DNA of 64,000 bases, from positions 2,294,001 through 2,358,000 of the forward strand of contig NZ_CP071872.1 in the NCBI RefSeq assembly GCF_022647665.1, given 5' to 3'. Positions 10,601 through 17,170 of this stretch are shown here, in pieces (position 1 is the first letter of the stretch; every line of letters begins with the position of its first letter). Both the position numbers and the translations under genes were made by a program. Source of the stretch: Streptomyces formicae (lineage in GTDB: Bacteria; Actinomycetota; Actinomycetes; Streptomycetales; Streptomycetaceae). The notes beneath the pieces were generated by a model that saw only the letters and a list, made by a program, of their open reading frames with translations, had not been told where the DNA came from and did no database searches.

Positions 10601-11066
10601 GGAGCGAGCCCTCGAGCTCCAGGGGCTGCCCGGCGAGCCCTTCGTAGAAGTCGTTGTAGCTGATGCCCACGTATATGCCTGTGGCGCTCCCGGCGAGCCG
10701 GTCCGGAGGCATTCCGGCGTGCTCCAGTGCCTCGTAGCCCACCTCCAGGAGCAGGCGGTGCTGCGGGTCGAGCACGTCCGCCTCGCGGCCGGAGACTCCG
10801 AAGAATCCGGCGTCGAAGCCGGCCACGTCACGCAGATAGCCGCCCGGCCGGGTCATCGGCTCCCCGGGCTGGGCGCCGCCCCGGATGCCGACTGGCCCCG
10901 GATGCTGTGCCCGTCCGGCGGGAGGGGCGCCGACGGCGTCCCGTCCGTCGGCGAGCAGCCGCCACAGCGCCGCCGGTGAATCGGCGTCGCCGGGGAGCCG
11001 GCAACCCACTCCGACGACGGCGATACGCCCGTAGCCTGCGTTGAGACGGTGCTCCTGCTGGGCCAT
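4686..11066 (-). CDS. Highly reducing type I polyketide synthase (KS-AT-DH-ER-KR-ACP)
   Basis: The protein has 2126 residues and one complete module. KS (about 14-435): catalytic Cys184 in DTACSSS, plus HGTGT and KTNVGHLEPASG. AT (about 550-860): GHSMGE near 640 and a VASH motif, which points to methylmalonyl-type rather than malonyl (HAFH) extender use. DH (about 920-1190): intact HxxxGxxxxP near 945. ER (about 1450-1750): NADPH motif SATGGTGLAAVA near 1570. KR (about 1765-1990): GGLRGVG, LDD (B-type marker) and a YAAAN catalytic Tyr. ACP (about 2040-2115): GFDSL. No thioesterase or docking domain is seen. Domain order and length resemble mycocerosic-acid-synthase-type iterative PKSs, so a fully reduced methyl-branched chain is likely. 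The KS-AT linker is TP-rich. Release probably needs a partner encoded nearby. Confidence 0.93.
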   Translation of the reverse strand: MAQQEHRLNAGYGRIAVVGVGCRLPGDADSPAALWRLLADGRDAVGAPPAGRAQHPGPVGIRGGAQPGEPMTRPGGYLRDVAGFDAGFFGVSGREADVLDPQHRLLLEVGYEALEHAGMPPDRLAGSATGIYVGISYNDFYEGLAGQPLELEGSLLTNGHCVAAGRVSYLLGLHGPSVALDTACSSSLVALHLACQALAAGECRLALAGGVTLILGSRTMRSFARMGMLSPTGRCHTFDAAADGFVRGEGCGVVVLKRLADARRDGDRVLAVVRGSGVNQDGTSDGLAAPSADAQEALFRQTLERAGTDPRDVGMIETHGTGTPVGDPIEFSSLARVYGTGRGRCALGSVKTNVGHLEPASGISGLIKAVLCLQRGLVPPNLHFTEWNPAISAAGTRLFVPTTLTEWPTDSRSRLAAVSSFGYSGTNAHVVLEQAPAGAAGRARLPRRQAPTTTPAPTPTPTPEVFLVPAGSARALPKAAERLADWLEGDGANVSLRDVAHTLALRRSAGRGRLGAVAASHDALAGALRSFAAGQAQPGVVSGAVAAGVSRRPVWVFSGQGSQWPGMGRTLLEREPAFATALSEADALIAADAGFSVLDALSRGEPVTACSRVQPLLFAVQTALAALWRAYGIEPAAVVGHSMGEVAAAVVSGALTLADGVRVICRRSSLLTRIAGAGAMATVSLDRAAVERELHEAGVSGAVSVAVLASPGSTVVAGGAEEVERLVASWDARAVPAHLVAVDVASHSPQVDPLLPDLQEALRDLKPQRPRVPFYSTVLDNPRHTPAFGADYWCANLRRPVRFASAIAAAAADRHQVYVEVSPHPVVTRSVTDSLPRVLDNPVVLPTLRRDEEEVAAFRTQLAALYCAGVPVDWSALYADGELCDVPGLAFDRQRHWADAAAPAPAPPRSAATGLPGIRTEIPGEQVSHCWRADAGTEQIPWLADHRVHGDPVFPGAGHAAIALTAGCEVFDAPPQDIQVTGLRFLELLRLTAHTEVVTTVTVTAADRATCEIHTLGDEGSWVRLATAELHHTVPGPPPPVQKLTALPAQHPVVLAADTLYAGMRARGIEHGPAFTGITSLRVSRDGTSSWARVALPQAAASAPHQLCIHPVLIDCCAQALVAGLLGDPGRGLVLPVGAKAVRVLDDPSTAVYCHGRITQERAGGVTGDVRLLNEAGMPVLVIEGLELIRHGAPGTAGPGEVDGWFLEPRWHPAPPAGAATAPSRGNWLVIGEGDGSAVELAGLLHTAGARTDVLDVPVSDQVLGVFKDTLTERWAARPGDADAVAVLCVPAEDPEPAEDALRRTRRLLGTVQAVLAGFRESPRLFVVTRGAQRVRPGEATDPAQSALRGVVRALAYEHPELRATHLDADPADTALHDVAAELLNAGPEDETALRGGRRHVARLEYAPLTEAERSAATTRTARYGTDCFRLRVGRFGDLGALELAAAAKSEPRAREVEVRVAAAAMNFRDVLTAMGLLGDDAEARDRIGFECAGTVTAVGPDVRAVRVGDAVLAVDLRGGAFGSFVTVHDHAVAPLPAGVGPVPAATLPAAFVTAWYALCHVARLTAGERVLIHSATGGTGLAAVAVARMLGAQVLATAGSADKRAYLRGMGIEHVMDSRSLRFTEQTRAATGGEGVDVVLNSLAGPAIRAGLEALRPFGRFVELGVRDILADTSIGLAPFRNNITLSTVDLIQLQHDRPEVFTAVLREVLAEVASGRLAPLPHRIFPLDEATEAFRLMAGASHIGKLVLTVPDRGDTTVRIPGDPSAVRPGGAYIVTGGLRGVGLETARWLAGHGAGHVVLNGRSPGPRSTSRILEELRAGGTRITVVLGDIAEPGTAERLVATATADGLRLRGVVHAAMVLDDAAITNISDGQLSNVWRPKATGAWRLHEATAGHAPDWFVVFSSMASLLGNPGQGAYAAANAWLDGFATWRTGRGMPTLAVNWGAWGETGAAVGFADRGYRTIPTKKGLQALNTLLVHGRTRTGVIPGEPETWILPTVRHTSLFSLLTVDRPTATGPETAPDIRGDLGALPAGLARRTALEAYIAGHIRAVLRLGENTTLDPQTPLKSLGFDSLLSLELRTRLETGFGIKIAANFVYQHPTLAALATGLAHHMGLALEDGPRL

Positions 11067-11144
11067 GAGAAACCTCCCCCTCCCGTCAGCGCGGACGGGT
11101 CCGGATCTGATTGCTTGTGGAGTGTGTGGTGAAGGGCTCGGTTC

Positions 11145-12497
11145 TCACCGCGGCCGGGCGGCGTCCAGGCTTCCGAGCAGGAGGACGCTCTTCACGCCGC
11201 CGATCTGGTACGTGAAGTTCAGGGCGTGGTGGAATTCGAGGGGACGCGTGCGCACGCCGGGTACGGGATCGAACACCAGGTCCTCCGCCGGCTCCTCGCA
11301 ATTGGTCGTGGGGCAGACCTCGCCGCGTTCCATCATGAGGAGGGTCAATGCCACTCCGAGGCAGCCCGCCGGGGCGCCGTTGTGGCCGAAGCAGCCTTCC
11401 TGGGACGTCATGAGCAGATCCGCCGCGGCCGCCCCGTACAGATGCCTGACCGCGTTCACCTCGAAGGCCGTGACGACGGCGTCGCCGTCGCTGCCGCCGT
11501 GAATGTAGGGGATCTGCTCAATGGACCACTTCTCGCCGAGACAGCCGCGGACGGCTGCCACAAGGCCCGCTCCGCTCTCGTCGCTCGACAGCGGATTGGC
11601 GAGCCCGTCCCGTGTCGTGGCCTGGGCGAGGATCTGGCCGTACGCGTGGGCTCCTCGCCGATCGGCGTGCTCGCGGCTCTCCAGGACGAGCGTCACCGAA
11701 CCCTCGCCGTAGTTCACACAGTCCGCACGCCGGTCGTACGGGCGCATCAGGCGGTCGAACGACGGCAGGAGGGCAGGCTTACCGCCCGAGCGAATGGACA
11801 CGTCGGCCTCCTGGGCGACACGTAACAGACGCTGGGCGTTGCGGACCAGAGCGACGTCGAAGACATCGACTCCGGTCACCACCGCCATGTCCACCACACC
11901 GTCAGCGATCATGTGACGAGCGTGCCCGAGCTGGACGGCGGAGGAGGCGCAGCCGCAGGACACGGTGTAGCACGGCCCCGCGGAGCGGGTCACCGCTCCC
12001 TGCACCAGGGCGACATCGGAAGGGGAGACGGCCAGTTCGGTCCCGATGAACAGATCCATGGCCCCCAGGGGACTGATCGTCGCGGGGTCGGCGCGCATGA
12101 CCGCCTGGTAGCTGGTCACCTGGGCGTCCACTCCGCCCCGCCCGGCCAGGATCGCCGCGGTGGCCAGATCACCCGCGTACAGGTCCAGTCCGGCGTCCAC
12201 GCACGCCTCGGCGAGCGAGATCAGGCCGAATCGATGTGCGGAGGTGAAGTGCCGGGCGAAGACCCCGGGTAACTCGGGCAGCCGTTCCTCGAACATGCCG
12301 TCAGGAAGGTGGACCGGACCGTGGTAGACCCCGTCACGCGAGAGACATGAACGCCCGTGTGCGGCGATGTCCCATACTTCCTCCGCGGTGAAGACAGGAC
12401 GGCCTTCACCCGGCAGGCAGAACCCCATTCCTGTGACCACGGCATCCCGCGCGCCCGAGCCCGCATGGCCTTCCGCTGCCGATGTTCGACCGCTCAC
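11145..12497 (-). CDS. Stand-alone beta-ketoacyl synthase-like enzyme, divergent
   Basis: The protein has 450 residues with a thiolase-fold KS. The nucleophile Cys lies in VSCGCASSAVQ, with a His in YIHGGSDGDAV and a second His in CFGHNGAPAG. The Lys normally four residues before the GH of the last motif is Glu here. Decarboxylative chain extension may therefore be impaired, and an acyl-transfer or ester-forming role is possible. GTG 12497 was chosen because GGAGGTG lies 5-6 bases upstream. The gene sits 78 bp upstream of the PKS on the same strand and likely shares its transcript. Candidate roles are priming, an extra condensation, or chain release for the PKS, which has no thioesterase. Confidence 0.85.
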   Translation of the reverse strand: MSGRTSAAEGHAGSGARDAVVTGMGFCLPGEGRPVFTAEEVWDIAAHGRSCLSRDGVYHGPVHLPDGMFEERLPELPGVFARHFTSAHRFGLISLAEACVDAGLDLYAGDLATAAILAGRGGVDAQVTSYQAVMRADPATISPLGAMDLFIGTELAVSPSDVALVQGAVTRSAGPCYTVSCGCASSAVQLGHARHMIADGVVDMAVVTGVDVFDVALVRNAQRLLRVAQEADVSIRSGGKPALLPSFDRLMRPYDRRADCVNYGEGSVTLVLESREHADRRGAHAYGQILAQATTRDGLANPLSSDESGAGLVAAVRGCLGEKWSIEQIPYIHGGSDGDAVVTAFEVNAVRHLYGAAAADLLMTSQEGCFGHNGAPAGCLGVALTLLMMERGEVCPTTNCEEPAEDLVFDPVPGVRTRPLEFHHALNFTYQIGGVKSVLLLGSLDAARPR

Positions 12498-13134
12498 GTC
12501 ACACCTCCGTGTGTGGGGGACGGCATGGCGAATCACCACACCGCTGCGAGGCTGAGTTGGGCCCGTACCGGGAGAGGTGGGCCCATGGACAAGCGGCCGA
12601 CCGTCGGCGCGGCCCGCTCGGACACATTCGGATCGATCTTGCCGGGGCGCCGGAGCCGGCCTTCCCGCCGACCCGACCCGCCCCACGAACCAGAGAACTC
12701 GCTGCCGCCCGGTAAGGGCCATGCTCACGTTAAGTCCTGACCGACAGCCACCACCAGGCCAGACGCAGGGCGCTCGAAGCACTGGCCACTGGCACATGTG
12801 CGCCCATATTCCACCGGCGTATTCCAAGGGCTCCGCAGAGCCGGGTCCATGCAGCCATGACCTGACGAATACGCTCACCAAGGGCCACCGGACCGACGAG
12901 GCTCTGCCCGCAGCCAGGGCAGCTGCCGACCGCGCGACCTGCTCCTCGAAGAACAGCGGCCCCGCCGCGGCCCGGGCCCATCGCGGCCACGTCCCACCGC
13001 CTGCAGCCACCTGGCGTGCAGACAGCGGCGGCTGAGCGGGTCACGGACTTCGACCTCAGCGACTGGCGAGGAAGACCACCGCACGGAGTCGGCACGAGCA
13101 TGGCCCGCAGCCTGGTCGCCTACTGCAGGGGGGA
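12498..13134. other. Gene-free gap within the polyketide locus
   Basis: This 637-bp stretch lies between the stop of the FAD oxidoreductase gene and the start of the ketosynthase gene. Open frames exist on both strands (for example 12730-13101 minus), but none has a ribosome site, recognisable motif or typical composition. It probably contains the promoter of the KS-PKS operon and perhaps decayed coding DNA. Confidence 0.5.
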
Positions 13135-14379
13135 TCAGGCCGTGTCGGGTGTCTGGTGGCGGCTCATCCGTTCCTGCCTGTGGCCGAAGAACTCCTCGGG
13201 CGGGGTCACCCCCGCTGTGACTCTGACGAACTCATCGCGTGCCGAGGGGCTCTGGGACACGGCGAGGAGCAGTTGCTGCATCTCAGGGGGCGGGGGTTCC
13301 ATCGTCGCGAACTCGGCTGTGAACTCGTACATGCTCGTGACCTGGGCGTCCCTGGCTTCCTGGGCGGCCCGCATCGCTTCGTCGAAGGACCGACGGCCGG
13401 CGAAACCGTCGTCGAGTGCGCGGGCGCACCGCTCCGCGTCTCGGAAGGCGTCCTGGATGCCTTGGGCGGTGATGGGGTCCTTCAGGTATCCGGCGTCGCC
13501 GACCAGGATCCAGCCGGGGCCGTAGGGCTTGCGGAAGTAGTTGGGAACGGCCATGCCGACGAACCGCTCGGCCCGAGTCGCCTTCGCGACCCGTTCGCCG
13601 AGGCCCGGCGCACGGGCCAGCGTGGCGTGACAGTTGCCTTCGATGTCACCGCGGCGGGCCTCGAAGTCACGCATGGACCAGCCGCAAATCACGATCGTCA
13701 GGTCCTTGTTGGTAGGCCACGCGGCGACAGCGCAGTCGCCGCGGTCGTACGCCTCGAACATGCCGTGCATGGGCAGCCCGGCCCAGTACGTGTAGTAGTA
13801 AGCGTTGATCTTCGGCTTCTCCGCGTAGCCGACGGCGCCCGTCGCCCTCGCTACGGACGAATGGAGCCCGTCCGCGCCCACGACGATCCGGGCGTGATCG
13901 ACGGAGGTACTGCCGTCCTTGCCATGGCCCCTGATACCGGTCACCATCTCCCCGTCGAACAGGATCTCCTCGACTGTGAACCCCTCACGCACCTGGGCGC
14001 CGGATTCCGCGGCGGCGTCGACGAGGATCTTGTCGAGGACCGTGCGGCGCGGCGCATAGGACACCTCGAATCCCTCTCCGGCCGGGGACCCGACGATGGC
14101 GAACGGTCCGAGGTCGAACGCATAGGTGTCGATGGGCGGACACCCGGTAGCCACGACCCGTTCCAGCAGCCCCCACCGGTCCAGTGCGGCCAGGCCGGGC
14201 GGATGGATCAGATGCGTGGAGATCGTGTCGCTCGGGAATGTCGCCCGGTCGACCAGGAGAACCCGGTGACCGAGACGAGCCAGAAGCATTGCGGTCGTTG
14301 CGCCTGCGCAGCGCGCGCCGACGATGATCACGTCGTGGTGGTGGTTTCCGTCGCCGGCTGAGCCGACCGTGCCGCTCAT
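13135..14379 (-). CDS. FAD-dependent oxidoreductase (geranylgeranyl-reductase/monooxygenase superfamily)
   Basis: The protein has 414 residues. The N-terminal Rossmann motif is GARCAGATTAMLLARLGHRV, with an acidic-residue end (VDRATFPSD). A VVGADGLHSSVARA motif follows and then the FAD-ribityl motif LVGDAGYLKDPITAQGIQDAFRDAE. These are the GxGxxG, DG and GD motifs of class A flavin enzymes. The enzyme would hydroxylate, oxidise or reduce a hydrophobic intermediate. ATG 14379 has AGGTG upstream. A GTG three codons earlier is less likely. It belongs to the same minus-strand group as the KS and PKS and is a candidate tailoring enzyme, although 637 bp separate them. Confidence 0.87.
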   Translation of the reverse strand: MSGTVGSAGDGNHHHDVIIVGARCAGATTAMLLARLGHRVLLVDRATFPSDTISTHLIHPPGLAALDRWGLLERVVATGCPPIDTYAFDLGPFAIVGSPAGEGFEVSYAPRRTVLDKILVDAAAESGAQVREGFTVEEILFDGEMVTGIRGHGKDGSTSVDHARIVVGADGLHSSVARATGAVGYAEKPKINAYYYTYWAGLPMHGMFEAYDRGDCAVAAWPTNKDLTIVICGWSMRDFEARRGDIEGNCHATLARAPGLGERVAKATRAERFVGMAVPNYFRKPYGPGWILVGDAGYLKDPITAQGIQDAFRDAERCARALDDGFAGRRSFDEAMRAAQEARDAQVTSMYEFTAEFATMEPPPPEMQQLLLAVSQSPSARDEFVRVTAGVTPPEEFFGHRQERMSRHQTPDTA

Positions 14380-14864
14380 GGATCTCACCTGCCGATCGGA
14401 CGCATCGCACGAAGGGCGGCCGGCCGGACGAAAGGAAGGCCCCAGCCACTGCCGCTGCGCGGTGCACGTCCCCTCTTACGCTAGAACACCTTCGCGATCC
14501 GTACTCGGCAGGCGGGTCCGGGACCGGCTCAGGGACAGGCGCAACCGGATCGAGTAGTCGTACTGGCGTGTGCCTGCGGGCTTGCGCGGCTCAGGCGGCC
14601 GGCGTCGAGGCGTCGCCTTCTTTGCGACTCGGTTGCCGACTCCAGCTTTCCGCAAGTGGTGACCAGCCCGGCCGCCAGGGGCCGCTTCCGGATGGGACGA
14701 GGGCTGTCGGCGCCGCCCACTCCGTCCTGGTCCTGGTGGCCTGACTGGCGCTCGGTGCGATGTTGTTTCCGGTCCGCGGTTTGCGCGCGGACCGTGGCGC
14801 CACCGTCGCAGCGACTCCTGTCTCCCCGGACAGACGAAGGGCCGACCACAGTCAGGCACGACCA
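14380..14864. other. Gap upstream of the FAD oxidoreductase gene
   Basis: About 485 bp without a convincing gene. It should contain the oxidoreductase promoter. Overlapping open frames on both strands lack start signals and motifs. Confidence 0.4.
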
Positions 14865-15098
14865 ATGCCACCACCGGAGTCGGCCGTCCTGGGCGACCAG
14901 GGCGACGACCAGCAGGGAGTGGAACGTATTGCGGACCTCCATTCGGAGGGGATCGAGGCCAGTGTGAGGCGGCTGATGGAACAGTCGGCGCGGCAGGCTC
15001 AGCAGCTCGATCACCTGACCTCCGTGCATCAGCCTCGGTACGGCGATGACGACCGCTCAGGTGGTTTCGAGGAACGTGGTGGTCCGGTTGGAGCGTGA
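14865..15098 (+). CDS. Possible small hypothetical protein
   Basis: A 77-residue reading frame starting ATG (14865), with a weak AGG eight bases before it. The middle (about residues 20-50) is a predicted amphipathic helix rich in Gln, Arg and Glu (VRRLMEQSARQAQQLDHL), flanked by disordered ends. Third-position GC is fairly high, as expected for a real gene, but no family is recognised. It is convergent with the secreted-protein pair. It could equally be chance or a decayed fragment. Confidence 0.25.
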   Translation: MPPPESAVLGDQGDDQQGVERIADLHSEGIEASVRRLMEQSARQAQQLDHLTSVHQPRYGDDDRSGGFEERGGPVGA

Positions 15099-15144
15099 CG
15101 GTCCGGTGGTCCAGGTCGTCGGCCTGGGCCACCGGACCTGACGG

Positions 15145-15525
15145 TCAGCCGGTGAACGGGACGGGCAGGGTCAGGTCGTACGACGTCTCCTCGCCGGCCC
15201 GCAGGTAGGTGAACCGTACGAACAACTCGCGGGTGCCGGCGGGCAGCCCGGGCTGCCCTGAGACCGTGCCTTCGGTTTGCTTGCCGTCGGCGCTGGTGCC
15301 GAACGTGCCTCCCCAGTCGCTGTATTCGTTGCCGAGGTCGTCCCGTGCCTCCAGCATGAGAAGAACCGTGGACTCCCCGTCGGATTCCTCTGGCAGTGGT
15401 GGCGTGATGGAGTACTCGATGCTGAAGGAATCCTCGTCCGCAGTCAGTGCGATGAGTGTGAGTTGATGCCGGCCTTCGAGGATAGGGACGGTGAAGCGGG
15501 GGGTGCTGTTCATGGGGCTGTTCAC
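15145..15525 (-). CDS. Hypothetical beta-strand-rich protein, coupled to the upstream secreted protein
   Basis: The protein has 126 residues, is acidic, and alternates short beta-strand-like segments (RFTVPILEGRHQLTLIAL, STVLLMLEARDD, ELFVRFTYLRAG). No signal peptide or known motif is visible. GTG 15525 was chosen because it overlaps the upstream stop as GTGA (15522-15525). An ATG four codons downstream is the alternative. The coupling implies it works with, or is dosed like, the secreted protein encoded before it. Function unknown. Confidence 0.65.
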   Translation of the reverse strand: MNSPMNSTPRFTVPILEGRHQLTLIALTADEDSFSIEYSITPPLPEESDGESTVLLMLEARDDLGNEYSDWGGTFGTSADGKQTEGTVSGQPGLPAGTRELFVRFTYLRAGEETSYDLTLPVPFTG

Positions 15526-16115
15526 GCGCTTCCGGGCTTGGGGACCTTGCAGGTGATGTAGCGGTCGGCTGCGGAGTTCGGCTTGGATCCCTTGAGGAAC
15601 CAGTAGAAGGTCACCTTGTTCCCGGTCGCGATGGTGCCGGACCCGCCACCGACGTACTGGTACTTCTTCACGCTGCCGTGGAAGTTGTACGTGCTGAGGG
15701 CCGTGTGGGGGCCGTAGGGCGGGTTGACGGCCTTGCCGTTGACGTACGCGTACGGCATGGTCACCGTCACCGTCGGGCCGAGGTTGGCACGGGCTGTGTG
15801 GGAGAGCTTGAACCCCCAGGCCAGCGTTCCGCCGGTGGCGCGCTGGAAGGTGACGGTGGACACGGCGTGCGTCCACGTGCCGGTGCACAGCTTGCTCGCG
15901 GGCGTACGGGCGTGGACTTCCCCGGCGCGCTGCCGCGCGAGTTCGGCCGCGGTCGCGTCGTCCTTGGGCTGTGCCTCGGTGAGGAAGCTACCGCCGTTGT
16001 CGCTCGGCGACTCGTCGACAGCTGAGGCCGGCGCCGCTCCGGTGGTGAGCAGTATCCCGCACGCCGCGGCTGCCGCCAGCGAGGTCAGGAGCCCGGCACG
16101 AGACTGCTTCGACAT
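15522..16115 (-). CDS. Secreted protein of unknown function
   Basis: The protein has 197 residues. A clear Sec signal peptide (SRAGLL, a run of Ala/Leu/Gly, then APASA cleavage near residue 32) is followed by a mature domain of about 165 residues. That domain has two Cys (SKLCTGTWTHAVSTV and DRYITCKVPKP), which could form a disulphide, and many aromatic and beta-type segments (VTFYWFLKG). ATG 16115 has GGGGGAAA upstream. It is exported and heads a two-gene operon with the coupled gene downstream. No family is recognised. Confidence 0.75.
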   Translation of the reverse strand: MSKQSRAGLLTSLAAAAACGILLTTGAAPASAVDESPSDNGGSFLTEAQPKDDATAAELARQRAGEVHARTPASKLCTGTWTHAVSTVTFQRATGGTLAWGFKLSHTARANLGPTVTVTMPYAYVNGKAVNPPYGPHTALSTYNFHGSVKKYQYVGGGSGTIATGNKVTFYWFLKGSKPNSAADRYITCKVPKPGSA

Positions 16116-16714
16116 GTGTTTCCCCCTGGATGGTCGCGTGGCCACGGGTGCGGCTGGTCGGGCCGCACGAGGAGTGGCACACCTGCAAGAAAGTCTTGCC
16201 GGGCGTGATCAGCCGCCGCAACGGCCGCCGCGTATGCGTACCGTCAAAATGCAGGGGCCTTCCGATGGGCCCAAGTGCCGCCTGACGGAACGCTGTTGCC
16301 TCACCATGCTGGTGTCGGCGCCGCTCGCTGCCCTCAACCGACGTGGACGCGTGGGCGGTGCGCCCGGTCCGGTTCGGCCTCGCGGATCACTTCGCCGGTG
16401 ACGGGGGCGACTTCGCCCCGGCCGAAGAGGAAGAAGCGGACGGCCATCAGCGAGACGACACGATGCCGATGGACGAGCGTCGGTGCGGCCGTGCTGATGC
16501 CGATGAGCACGTCGGCTCCCGGGGACGCAGGCTCATGCGACAGCCGTGCGGACGTCGTGGTGCGGATACCCCCGCCCGTCGTGCCGGAGGTGGCACCCGG
16601 CTCCGCCCGGTGGACGGCGCTGCGAAGATGGCGGTGTGGCGGGGCCTCAGATACGTCCCCTCCGGCCCGCCGTCGTCGGCGGGCCGGAGGATCACGGGGC
16701 GGACTTCGTCGTCG
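16116..16714. other. Gene-poor stretch with possible coding remnants
   Basis: About 600 bp without a supported gene. On the minus strand, the segment around 16334-16580 reads as plausible codons (ending MAVRFFLFGRGEVAPVTGEV...) with high third-position GC. No start codon or ribosome site can be assigned to it, so it may be a fragment of a lost gene. Confidence 0.4.
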
Positions 16715-17050
16715 CGTCAGCCCTGCGCTGGGCGGTACCCCTTCAGGTGGTCGAGGTCGTACGTCGTGGTCCCGAGGGTGAGTGTGGTGTCGTCGGCCGC
16801 GGCCGCGGCCGTGGGCGGGGTGCCTTTGCCGAAGGCCAGGACGATGCGGAAGTCCGCTTCCGTGCCGGTGCGGGTGATCTTGAACGCGCCCTTCTCGACG
16901 GACAGCTCGGCTCCGACCGGGTTCAGTACCCAGCCCTTGAGCCAGCCGTCGCCCTTCCTGAACAGGAAGGTCTTCGCACCTGACTCGATTTCGCCAGCTC
17001 AAGGACAGGCGCCGGCCACCAGGTGTCGTTGACGCTCGCCTGACCGCCGG
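16715..17050 (-). pseudogene. Frameshifted remnant of an unrecognised gene
   Basis: Two minus-strand frames join naturally at about 16988. The upstream frame reads ASVNDTWWPAPVLELAK, and the next frame continues IESGAKTFLFRKGDGWLKGW on to DTTLTLGTTTYDLDHLKGY and a stop near 16715. Adding one A to the AAA run would restore a single frame. No start codon is evident and the family is not recognised. It is either a decayed fragment or a gene disrupted by a one-base error. Confidence 0.4.
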
Positions 17051-17089
17051 CTCGCCCGGACGACCAGGCCGTCAGCACCCGGAGACGTC

Positions 17090-17160
17090 CCACAGCTGCC
17101 ACCGCACCCCCTTGTTTCCCGACATTCGGCCTGGTCAGAAGGGGTGCGGTGGCGCTGTGG
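17090..17160. terminator. Long inverted repeat downstream of the HTH-MurA gene
   Basis: The arms at about 17090-17110 and 17141-17160 (GGGGTGCGGTGGCGCTGTGG) are complementary over 20 bp with one bulged base, around a 30-nt loop. It lies just past the stop of the minus-strand MurA-like gene, so it is a likely terminator, although no T-run follows. Confidence 0.7.
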
Positions 17161-17170
17161 CAGGACAGGT

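Noticed and set aside
12730..13101. 123-codon minus-strand frame between the KS and FAD genes
   Set aside because: No start signal, no motif and composition typical of chance open frames. Overlapping frames on the other strand are equally open.
14476..15132. 218-codon minus-strand frame
   Set aside because: Arg/Pro/Gly-rich with no motif or ribosome site. Probably non-coding.
17072..17125. 17-codon minus-strand frame (MSGNKGVRWQLWDVSGC) near a hairpin
   Set aside because: Looked like a leader peptide or small RiPP precursor, but it is largely made by one arm of the inverted repeat at 17090-17160 and has no ribosome site or modifying enzyme nearby.
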